This document shows positions 10,921 to 20,431 of a DNA stretch of 64,000 nucleotides, piece by piece. This stretch comes from Paramacrobiotus metropolitanus (lineage: Eukaryota; Tardigrada; Eutardigrada; Parachela; Macrobiotidae), in the NCBI RefSeq assembly GCF_019649055.1, contig NW_026570509.1, positions 1 through 64,000 of the forward strand. The letters run 5' to 3'. Under the pieces are notes generated by a model. It had not been told where the DNA came from and searched no databases. It saw only the letters and a program-made list of their open reading frames with translations. Every line of letters starts with the position of its first letter. Within the stretch, counting starts at the first letter, position 1. The position numbers and the translations under genes are program-made.

Positions 10921-11960
10921 TGAACAAAATGGCCCTCTGTTTTACTGCGGTGCGTTGGATCTGTCCAGTGTTGTATTTAGATGACATTAGTTTCATTCAA
11001 AAGAGCAATGCCATAGCACATAAAAGTTATGTCAAAGCATTCGTGAAAACATATCTGGTTTTTTTCTGGATTATTTTTATAAAATGTGTGTGTGACAGAC
11101 TACGGCGAGGAACTCCCGATGTGTCTTTATTAGACAATAAAGACTGACAATACTGCGTAATAGCAGGAAGAAAGAACAAAGGCACGTGTGGCCAAATCTA
11201 GCAAGTAGTTGCTAAAAAAGGGTTCTTGAGCGTCTTGTCTCGAGGTGAAAGCGTGGATTGAATCCTGGCGGCAAGCACGTGCGTGATGCAGGCCAAGACG
11301 TGAATCAGCTGTGTGATGCGCAGACTGGACTCAACCCAACGCAAGCGTATGAACGCTGATTAGTACTCCGAGAGAGGGACGAGAGAGCAAGTACAGCTCA
11401 GTGTGGCGCACGCGGTATATCCACTTCAGTGGATAAGTGCAGTGCACCGTCACACGTACGTACAAGAGAGAGGCAATGCGGCATGTAAGTGAGTGCAAGT
11501 ACGCTCTGTGTGAGCGGCGCACCACGCACAGGCTCGTATGCCTGACATGTCTCTGGGCGGGAATCCGAGCTCCTGCGAAGGATACTCAGACTCAGTACCG
11601 CACCAGTATCACACAACTCTCCGGTTGGACCCAATGTGGGGTCGCCGGTACGCGTCCTCTGTCAGCAGGGAGTCCGGTGTCTGGTTGACCGTCCCGTGCT
11701 TCACTTCCAGACCCCTGAGAGGCAAGCAGCTCACGGCCGAGAAATCCGGAAGTCGCTCGTGCGTTTCGCTGGGCTGGTGATACATCTGTTGGCTGGCTTC
11801 TTGCGTCGGTTGGCATCGGAGAACAATGTAAAAATATAATGAAAGTTATACAGCGCGAAAGAAAAATATGAAATAAAGTTTTATTCACAATTCCAGTGAG
11901 CAAAAGGGGTTACAAAACAGATTTGTCAAAGAGATCGAACTAGAAAAATACAATTCCGTT
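10921..11960. other. No firm gene; GC-rich block with a primer-binding-site-like word
   Basis: 11200-11820 is GC-richer than its surroundings and contains gacccaatgtggggtc (about 11630-11645), resembling the word next to LTRs in some gypsy elements. A related word, agcccaatgtggggct, lies at about 12962. An AATAAA lies at about 11871. I could not pair any LTR here, and the ORFs (up to 103 aa) look like chance. Confidence 0.3.
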
Positions 11961-13006
11961 TGTTAAGAAAAATACTAAAAAAATGCAAAAATCTGTCCAG
12001 GGGTCCTATTCCGACTAGGATGACGTCCACGGGGTGCTTGATTTGCCACGGGGTCCCCTGTCCAATCTTCTCGGCTAAAATCACCGAGGCCAACCGGCTA
12101 AAATCACCGAGGTCGGATAAGCATGGTTAACACTTACTTCCGACTCGTATCCGTCCGTTGGGAAGAGAGAGGCACAGCTGCAGTTGCAAATGTCGAAGCA
12201 TCCTCTCTGAATGGGGAATTAGACCCAGGTCGGTTGACCAAGGTCGGACTGCCGGTAAGTCGACCGGCAGCATGGGAATCCGGCTATGTTCCGAATTCCA
12301 AGGTTCAGGTCGGAAAAAGCTATACCCAAGTCATGCGACCTTTGTGGTCGTCAAGTACAGCAGTTCCGTTCGAGGTGGTGGGTAAAACTGTTAAATCTGC
12401 TACCACGAGCCTGGTTATGAAGTCTTCGAGTCGAACTGGCTCGAAGGTCCGGTCGGAAATCTTTGGTTCCGTTGTTATTCGACTTGTAGTCGGTCACAAT
12501 GTTGTGCGACTCAATGTCGGTCATAATGGTATCCGACCTGAGGTCGGTTGCTCTATCCTCCCACGGTCGACCAAGGTTGAATTGCGATGTCGTGCCCATG
12601 TGGGGCTAAACAAGTCAATTCGGGTCGAATTCATCCATTGCGAAGTAGTTATCCCTCTTCTTCCGTCATGTTGACTTAGTTAACCGACCCTATGTTTAGT
12701 CGACTAACCTATCCGACTTGAGGTCGGTTATCCATGTTGATGTCCCAAGGTCGGCTATGTCTGACTTCCGAAGTCGGATGAAATGTGTTTCCATCCGTCC
12801 TAAAGTTGAGTTTTTCCGCTGGGAGGTCAGTTTTCAACTTCTAATCGCTGTTCCGACTTGTTGTCGCGTTTTTTCGACCTTCGTTTGGTCGCTTCCGACC
12901 TCCGACACGAGGTCGGTTATACGTTCTTCTTCGTAGTCGTCCCAGACGACTTGTACCGTTGAGCCCAATGTGGGGCTAGTCGGCACTCGTTCTGACATGA
13001 ACTCTG

Positions 13007-13172
13007 AGGCCTCGACCCGAATTCAAAGCGAATCTCGTTATGGTACGGTTGCTCAACCACACGAGGTGGCTGTTTGCAGTGGCCACGCCTACAGATACGG
13101 TACGCGAAGCCACCTCGTTAGGTGGAGTTGCTGTATCGCAACGAGATTCGCTTCGAATTCGGGACAAGGCCT
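13007..13172. repeat. Large imperfect hairpin (about 64-bp arms)
   Basis: Arms 13007-13070 and 13109-13172 are inverted copies, sharing cccgaattc, aagcgaatctcgtt and cgaggtggct in order, about 80 percent identical, with a loop of about 38 bp. Overlapping ORFs on both strands are by-products of the palindrome. Confidence 0.7.
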
Positions 13173-14719
13173 GAGTAGGATCCAAACTCCTGTTGGTTGG
13201 TCGACTCGAGTGAAATACCTCTGGGCGTTCGATTCCCGCGCAGTGAAGGTTCCAGTTTGGCATGTTGCCGTGGCATCTGTTGGCCAAGTGACTGACACTC
13301 CCTCATGCATCATGCTTCCCAGTGGTGGTAAAGAGGCTTTGTGGTCTCTTTCCGCCATCCTCTTCGGTTTAAATCCGTCAATTCCTGAGGTCGCATCAGA
13401 TCCGATTCTTCGTCTTCTTTGTCGCGAACCAGGGACGCCTAGCCGCGTCTATTGGGGGTAGATGTCTCAGTCCACAGGGAAAATTTCCTTGCCGATGACC
13501 CAGAGCATCTGGCCGTTACTGTTGCGGGCAGACGATCTTCGCAAACAGTGTTCGTCAAGGGTTGCAGGTCGTGTGTTCTAACGCGGTCTGCCTAGGATGT
13601 TCCATTGGAGACATGGGGAAGCAGGTTGGCGGCAGAGTCGTTGATACACCAGTAGCCAACTAAACCGTCGTTGTTCCTCCTCAGGGAATGGCAGCACGTT
13701 CGAAGCGCGCGTAGTCGTAGTCACCGGTGAATCGGCTGTTGTGTCCGATTTCCTCCGGGGGAGACGTCAGTTGGACTCCGGAAACCGGGTCTGTAGCTCT
13801 ATGTTCAACGGAGAATCCGGTACGACTTGGTTATGCGCCAGCGTGGTTGTTACCGCGGTCTTCGTCTTCCTTATGGTTCCGTGTCTTCCCTGTCTTCCAG
13901 TGGCTACCAAGTTCACAACCGGCCTTTGTGGTCGGTTGAAGTAGCAATCGTGGTTCTGGGATCTGGGGGGTTACGAAGTTATGGACAAGGAACAAGGTCG
14001 GCCTTTGTGGTTGACCAAAGTTCTCCTGGTCAATTTCAGTCCTGCACTGTTGGCAGCTCGGCCGAGGGATATCCGCAGTTTCCTATGGTGAAGGTTGCTG
14101 GTCGGCTTACCCGGTTCCTAAGTTGGCCCCGGGTGCTCGGAAAACATGACGATGAACACGCAGCGACGTATTCCACGCCATGTTAGCGTGATCTTCATGG
14201 TCTATACTCCGGAGTCGGTTGGCCGGAGTAATCCTCATTCCATGTAACGCGGATTGGAGCTTCTGTTGGCTCCAATGGTAGCAGAACGTGGTTCACGATA
14301 TGTTTTGTTAGCAGATGTGGTTGCGATCTGTTCATGCCATGCTGGGGAACTGGGGTCGGTTGCCCCGTTCGATCCAGGGGATTCCTCGGGGGACGTACCG
14401 GTACGGTGAAAGAACCGAAATACCCACGTCTGACCACTCGTTTCCGGGTCCGACCGAAGAATCCGGCCAATCTTTGTGGTGGGCTTGACTAGCATAGTCT
14501 TCGTCGACTTCCGCTGAATACATGGTTAGTCGGTCTTTGTAAAAAAAAAACCTAAGAAAGGTGTCCATTCCGAAGTCGTTTCTCGACGGTGCTGTTTCTC
14601 AGCCGGACTTTCTCAGTCAGGTCGGTTCTCGACCATATTCGACCTTTGTGGTCGGTTTTGAATCCCCTCAGATGTTCCGAGCAGGGGATCAGGTTCCAAT
14701 GTGGGAACCTGATCCTATC

Positions 14720-16960
14720 CGAGTTCGACAGGGACCGGCGGGTCGCCGCCGAAGTAAACCTCTTCTTGGTCGTCGTCTGGGCGAGGTCGGTGATGTGGAC
14801 GTAATAGCGACGGTTTACATGTCGCCGGGCCACTCCTTTGAGACGTATCGTCTGTCTCATCCGTTTCCTGGCCTGAACGGTCGGACCCGGTTTTCTTCTC
14901 TTTGGCCGCTTGTCTTCGGAGCTTCAGCGCAAACGCCGTCGTGCGCCGGGGGCCAAATCATCCGACATCCATGCTTCGTATGGGTTTGAAGTAAATCCGC
15001 TGGAGAGAACTTTGTGTTCTCGGTACCAGCTGATGAACTTCGTCGCGTCATGACAAGGGTCTATGTAATCCTCGCTGAAACCATATATGCCTGCATACCG
15101 TTCGTGGGTGTAGAGCAGGTGGCGCATCCAGACGGCTTGGATAATGCTTCGCATCGGAGCGCCAAGTTGGGCCACAATGGTTTCCAAGGCCGCTGGTATC
15201 AGCCGGTTCTGGTAAAATCCGTACAGGGTGTAATGCCAAAAGTAGTTGCCGATTCTCGCTGCGAAAATGTATCGCAGGAACGCTGCGGTTCCGTTGGGAG
15301 CGTGGTCGATCTCCCCTTTCGGAAGATATTGGACTAAGTCCAATGCTGCTCGTGCCGCTGTGATGACAAAGGCCGGGTGGGCGTCGGTGATGAAGAACTG
15401 GGCCATACTTTCCACCTCATCATGCGCGTATTCACGGGCGCCGAGTTGACTTGCACACGTCCAGTTCGGGCTGTACAAGGGTACGTTCAACAAGGCCGGG
15501 TCGGTCGTCGATGGTAAGGCGTTCGCTCGGGTAAATGGGTGTACCACGTTCTTGTTGGTGTGAGCGTCCATGTTGAAATTTCGTTGCCATTGATGTCGTT
15601 CCACCAATGTCTGATATCCGGATCGGATGAGGAATTATCGTAAGTTTTCTACCATCCGCCAAACTTGTGGGCGGTATCGTTCCCCATACTCCATGGTGGT
15701 CATGATATAATTCGTCCGTTCGGTTGGGTGTGGCATGACGACTTCAATTTGCCTGTTGTCGGGCAAGGTCGTAACGAGGACCTTCTCGAGCTGGCACTTC
15801 AACTTCTGGTAGTTGTGCCATCTGGTCAGCCACTTCTACGTCCATTTGCTCCGGTTGGCGTCTGGTTCCGCTTCAGCCGCCGGCTCCGCCATATGGGCAT
15901 CCGGCTGCTGATGGGTGGGATGACGTTCGGTTTCGACTTACTTGTTGAGTCGATCACAAGTTCAATTCCCGTTTCACCAGATCCAGTTCGTTTCCGGGTG
16001 GAGGTCTGGTCGGTTCCTTGCCGACGTCTCGGATAATGACCCGCTGTTCCTCGATTTTGTGTCGAGCGTCTTGGCCGATCCTGTGTCGGAGGTCGTGTCC
16101 GGCAAGGTTTTTCGCTGTTCGGCGTTGCTGCTGTTAAGTCGCCGGTAAGGCTGCTGTTCGTGCCGAAGTTCCAGGTTGGGGAATCTTCTGGGGGACAGAC
16201 GGTCGGGCCTGTGTAACTACTGGCGCAGCCCTTTGTCGGATGGCCATTAGCTGTTCGGCTGTCTCTGGAGTAAAATTAACTAGCTGTTGGGTTCCGTCCG
16301 GTAAGTTCATCATCATCGGCAGTGTTATGCCTTTCAATCGTCGGCGTGGATCTCCGACTAAGACTTCTCGTATGTCATGGATCAGCTGTTCTGTATCCGA
16401 GCGACCCTGTGTGGGTGCTGGAAGTCGGACTTTTATCTCTGGTTCGTAACGGGTCGGTGGTGGATGGACTTGCATTGTCGCAATTTTCTCATCCACCTCC
16501 TTTATCTTCTTCTGGTCGGCCAATTGCGGTTTCACGTCCAGGATTTGGCGATATTCCCACAGTCTATCTGTTAAGACTTTCAATCTCGAGTCCCTTCCCA
16601 TCTCAGGTCGTCGCTCCGTTCTCGCTGAATTATGGCCAGATTGTCTTGTTCATGCGCCTCCAGCTGGTCGACGAGGAATTCTCTTCCGGCCAAGTATCGG
16701 TACGCACTCAAGTTTCCAGCGACAACGTTAACGTAGAGTGCCGCTGCCTGAGCTCTTAGCTGTGGTCCGGTGCCTACAACCCGTTCGTTAGTAAAGGAGA
16801 TAATGCATTGTGCGCAGAGAAGTCGGTTGTTGTCCCATGTCGCATTATCGTTGCACTGTTGGCCATTCCTTGTGTAGGGCTCCGTGCGATTCTGTCAAAG
16901 TAAAAGTTAAGCAGACCGTTTCTCGGTTGCATCCGATATATTTTACACCTTATAATTACT
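14720..16960 (-). pseudogene. Broken long protein related to the ORF at 57473-60492
   Basis: Reading leftwards: an N-terminal block with a LLCAQC zinc-type pair (about 16840), then LSAYRYLAGREFLVDQL, an ORF of 155 residues (16134-16601), a degenerate linker, and a helical C-terminal block (14924-15607) with MAQFFITDAHPA, FLRYIFAARIG and ETIVAQLGAPM, ending in an acidic tail near 14725. The blocks align by eye with CAEC, LDTYVTLGETHFEPVF, LMQFILPQADPA, FAAMSIAAALLG and LIEMLGKPL of the large ORF at 57473-60492, in the same order and with similar spacing. Several frame breaks and stops interrupt it. Function unknown for both. Confidence 0.6.
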
Positions 16961-17316
16961 ACGGTCGGGCCAGGTCGGTTCTCGAGCTGGTGCAAGGCGC
17001 CTTTGTGGTGCCTGTTGAGGTTGGTCGACTTCTGTTAGTCGATAACACCTTTGTGGTGTTTTATGGAGGTAGTCGATTCTGCAACTCCTCCGACGCTTTG
17101 TGCGTCTCCTCGTTCCCGAGTGGGTGCTTCAGTCGGTTCCGGCCGACTAACTTGGAGAGAGTCGTTCGACTCGGTCTCTTGCTCCAAGGTCGGTCGTTCC
17201 GTCAGTAGATGTCCGTGTCGGTGAGTTGACGGGTTACACGCAACAAATCGCTGGCCGGGTCGGATGTCGTCCGTGCTCGAGGCGAATCGTTTCTGGAAGT
17301 ATCCTATCGTTAGGAC

Positions 17317-17772
17317 TCATTCCAGTTCATCGGACAAGTCGTATCCTTTATTCCGAGGATCTTTCTTCGGTTTGTACTTCGGGTCCGTCAGTTGGGGCTG
17401 TCTGGCAAACCAGGCTACCTCAAATCGCGCCGTAAGTTGGTGCAAGAGTTCGCCGCGCGTCATTCCGTCCGGGTGCCACGACATTTCCATGCACGCTTCA
17501 ATGGCGTGTATCCATCCTTCGTATGTTGAAGGAGCCGGGTCTCTTTTAGCCGGTGGAAACTCGTAGTACATCCGCCTTGTGCTGGTGTACGTCCGTATAA
17601 GTCTCCGTGCGTGGTATCCCATATCGCAGTATTGCCGTACCAAGTTGAGACTTAGTTGTCTCCATTCGCTTTCATTCACCTTCCAGTGTTGGAGGAGTTT
17701 GAAGGCGAGCCTCGGTGTGGCAAACTTCGGTCCGCAAGTTGCAAGGGCCTTCAGGGCTGCGAATGTGTACAT
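17317..17772 (-). CDS. Unrecognised helical ORF (151 aa) downstream of the 353-aa ORF
   Basis: It starts at an ATG (MYTFAALKALATCGPKF), is rich in Trp, Tyr, Arg and predicted helix, and ends in a charged tail (KKDPRNKGYDLSDELE). The same frame is open further upstream to a TAG at about 17815, and beyond that stop continues with plausible protein up to the end of the 353-aa ORF, so it may be the continuation of that protein after a frame change. No family recognised; it lies in the same orientation as its neighbours in a degraded element. Confidence 0.35.
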   Translation of the reverse strand: MYTFAALKALATCGPKFATPRLAFKLLQHWKVNESEWRQLSLNLVRQYCDMGYHARRLIRTYTSTRRMYYEFPPAKRDPAPSTYEGWIHAIEACMEMSWHPDGMTRGELLHQLTARFEVAWFARQPQLTDPKYKPKKDPRNKGYDLSDELE

Positions 17773-17942
17773 CCATCCGGCGTCATAGTCCGAGACGCTT
17801 GGCTTCGGCTATTGCGCGCTCTTAATACCAGTATACTTTACCCTTACGTTGGCGAGCGGTGGAATCTCGTTCGGTAGAGTTTCCATCGTATCCTCGTTCC
17901 ATTCCGAATGAAGTGGTTGCTGGTCGGAATCCGGTATCAGAG

Positions 17943-19004
17943 TTATCCGTTGGCCGTATCGGCGGGGACGTATATGTCGTCATTATCTTCATCATCCTGG
18001 GAGTTGTCGGCGGATTTGTCTCCATCCTTCTCCTTGGATTCCGGTTGTTTGTCCGGTATCTCCGGTTCGCCCTGCTGTTGAGATGCCGGGGCCGACGGTG
18101 GTGGTTTACGGTTCTCGTCGTGGTCGTCATCTTTGTCCGGCCCGCCTCCAGGTGTTCGGAAGTCATCATCATTATCGTCAGTTTCTTCTTCGGATGACGA
18201 CGGTTCTTCTTTCTTCTTAGTCGGCTTCTTCTTAGACTTCGTCTTTTTCGGTTGACTAATACGTTGAGTCTGGTCTTCTGGCTCTGGCGAAAGTTCCATG
18301 GGCGAGGTCGGTGGAAGTGACTGTATGTCCTTCGGTATAAACCGTCCTTTCGCGCTCCGAGTTTGTTTCGCCATGCTTGCCCGTCCTGTCGGGGCCGCTG
18401 CCGTGCTGACGTAAGTTAGCGGTTCATGAGGAGCACGAGGTCGAGGTCGAGCTTGGATTCGTCTTTGTGACGACTGTCCAGCCGATCTGGCGATGTGCAG
18501 CATGTCGGCTGCTTCTCCGGACGGTTGTTCGTCCGTTTTGCTGTACTCCTCGACATTCATGTCCGTGCCCGCCGGTGGTTTGTCGTTGTTGACGTAGGAC
18601 ATCCGAAGTTTGAACTCACGCCGCTGTTGTTCCGGTATGAATCCTGGTACGGTATACCGTATAGGTACGTCGCACTCCGCGTTGGTCGTCTGAAGGGTGT
18701 TTTCTTCAACCATGGAAGCGATACGGTCCAATATTATGTTGTTGATGATATCCTCAATATTCCCCTTCTTGTACATGTACATCACGCTATATACACGAGC
18801 AATCTGGACCAATGTTGATCCACGGGGATTTCGGATGTATCCGATGCACCGCACGATTCTAGTCGGTATGTCGTCCGAGTTTTTCCCGGTACTGCTTTTG
18901 AGCGCATTTATGACGTCTGGTGGGAGCAGTTTGGCCATCCGTCCCCATTGTCGGTGGACAGCAACCGCTAATTCAAAATCCAGAGTCCATGCGACGACTT
19001 GCAT
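17943..19004 (-). CDS. Unrecognised 353-aa protein with acidic/basic disordered tail
   Basis: Intact ORF from an ATG at 19004. Residues 1-150 look folded and helical (MQVVAWTLDFELAVAVH; IIDRIASMVEE-like helices). Residues 160-353 are disordered: Arg/Pro-rich, then Lys-rich (KKTKSKKKPTKKKEE), then Asp/Glu-rich with SSSEEETDDNDDD, ending DDIYVPADTANG. That organisation fits a nucleic-acid-packaging (Gag or nucleoprotein-like) role, which is inference only. It is the first ORF of the minus-strand element; the next ORF starts about 170 bp downstream. I could not match it to any named family. Confidence 0.5.
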   Translation of the reverse strand: MQVVAWTLDFELAVAVHRQWGRMAKLLPPDVINALKSSTGKNSDDIPTRIVRCIGYIRNPRGSTLVQIARVYSVMYMYKKGNIEDIINNIILDRIASMVEENTLQTTNAECDVPIRYTVPGFIPEQQRREFKLRMSYVNNDKPPAGTDMNVEEYSKTDEQPSGEAADMLHIARSAGQSSQRRIQARPRPRAPHEPLTYVSTAAAPTGRASMAKQTRSAKGRFIPKDIQSLPPTSPMELSPEPEDQTQRISQPKKTKSKKKPTKKKEEPSSSEEETDDNDDDFRTPGGGPDKDDDHDENRKPPPSAPASQQQGEPEIPDKQPESKEKDGDKSADNSQDDEDNDDIYVPADTANG

Positions 19005-19234
19005 CTTAAATTGGTGTGAATTGTGTGTCTAGAAGACTACGAGCACATCGCGCACAATTTGGCGCAGGAATACGGGACATTGTCAGTGTGCTAGAGTAAC
19101 TGAGCCGAACTGAACCGAGCCGAGCCAGGAAAGAGCTAAGCCGATTCGGACCATCGCCAGTACCAACTGGCGATATTCTGTTATTTATGGTGCTGTATCG
19201 AGGAATTTTAGTTTAGTATACTTCTACCATGGTT

Positions 19235-19974
19235 ATGCTGTGCGTGCAAAATCGTCTGCGTTCGTTTGCCAACTGGCCGTGGCCTTGATGGCGGCCACCG
19301 ATCTAGTTTTTGCTGGCATGTACTTTTGTTCGTACCCTGACGAAGTACATTGTGCGTACTGCACGTGGATCGCCCGTAACTGGCCAGGCGACGAATATCT
19401 TCCGGACCAGCACAGGCGGGAGTCACCGAACTCCCCCATGAGCAAGGGTGAAGACGTGGTGGGACTCTCCCCTAGCAGAGACTTGCGGACTCCACTCATG
19501 GCGGATATGAAGAAACGATTTGCTACGTTTGATAACTGGACAAAGACAACATCCGCGGGAAATGGCGCAGGCTGGCTTTTTCTTTACAGGTCCTCGGGAC
19601 CGCGTCGAATGTTTTCAGTGCGGCGTTCAAATAGAAGACTGGGTGCTGGAGGATACCCCTTGGGAGGAGCCCGCTCGTCATGCCTCAGACTGTACGTTCG
19701 TTGAGAAGCAAAAAGGAGACAGCTTTATTGCAGAAACGGCCCAGAAATTCCACGCTGAATCTCTACGTTTATCAAACGAAGCAGCCAGGGTGTACGAAGA
19801 AAGAAAGAGGATACTACTTCTACACTGTGTAAATTGTGTTATGATGCTGATGTTAAGGTAATGTTCCGTCCTTGTGGACATGCTGTTTGTTGTAAACTAT
19901 GCTCAAACCGATTGCACCATTGCCCTGTTTGTATAATTGGAGTTAGCGATCGTTTCCTAATCTTTTTGTGCTGA
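19235..19974 (+). pseudogene. iap: IAP-type BIR-BIR-RING protein, left TIR copy, frame-broken
   Basis: The first BIR-like block runs from the ATG at 19235 (RSFANWPWP, FAGMYFCSYPDEVHCAYC, WPGDEY), but its last zinc ligand Cys is not evident. A canonical second BIR follows (FATFDNWTK, FFFTGPRDRVECFQCG, WEEPARHASDC). The C-terminal RING is CKLC...CGHAVCCKLC...CPVC, ending at the stop 19972-19974. Family knowledge: IAPs block caspases and act as RING-type ubiquitin ligases in the cytoplasm, and baculoviruses carry homologues. The copy is interrupted by about four small indels compared with the right copy, all in runs of one base or a GAAA repeat. Mirror gene: 32689-33430. Confidence 0.85.
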
Positions 19975-20109
19975 CATGAAAATTCTGAATAAATCGAACA
20001 AACAAGAAAACAAGAAAAAATCAAAGAAAGGGGAAACTGTGGGGCGGGGCTAGAATAATTAGCGCTCAGTCATACGTTCTGTTTTTTTTCCTGCAATGAT
20101 CGCCAATGA
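19235..20109 (+). repeat. Left terminal inverted repeat of the Polinton
   Basis: 875 bp nearly identical to the reverse complement of 32554-33430; the copies differ by a few substitutions and several 1-4-nt indels, mostly in homopolymers. It holds the left IAP gene and ends inside at cgccaatga. Just outside (19153-19171) lies a cgccagtac..actggcg palindrome that also occurs inside the element at 20310-20328, so the true element end may lie further left. Confidence 0.9.
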
Positions 20110-20431
20110 CGTAACAGGTTGGAGGTGGAGCATTTGAACCGATATCCAATTGTTGCATTCTCGCCATACGAGAGGCGGGACCACCAGCTTTAACGGACAA
20201 TCACAGTTCAGAGCGAATAATTAGCATCAACCTGTCGACCAATAGCCGTGAGTGGTAGGCGGTTATCGCCAAATACATCATCTGGGCCCAGGCACAAACT
20301 AGGTCAAGCGCCAGTACTCACTGGCGATAAAAGTTTTTAAAAGCCGCGCATCGCTGAGTTTGACCTGCAGTTGAAGCTTATTTCTTGGACGCAAAATTTT
20401 GGATGAATATCAGTTCACTGACGCGGATCGT

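Larger units (their letters stand above)
11961..19030 (-). mobile_element. Degraded minus-strand element rich in CCGAC/GTCGG words
   Basis: About 7 kb whose coding and non-coding parts are studded with gtcgg/ccgac words, often as short palindromes such as ccgacctgaggtcgg (12535-12549), and with the word acctttgtggt (for example 12340, 14643, 17047). On the minus strand it carries a 353-aa ORF (17943-19004), an ORF at 17317-17772 and a broken long protein (14720-16960) related to the large ORF of the LTR element at 57473-60492. No RT or integrase is seen, and ends or LTRs could not be paired. It abuts the Polinton on its right. Probably an internally deleted relative of the 43.7-61 kb LTR element. 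Confidence 0.5.

Noticed and set aside
11390-11660. LTR for the minus-strand element
   Set aside because: No second copy was found within the window near 19 kb or elsewhere.
14924-19004. Integrated negative-strand RNA virus (nucleoprotein-like genes)
   Set aside because: The long broken protein aligns with an ORF inside an LTR element, and the word signature covers non-coding DNA too; no polymerase is present.
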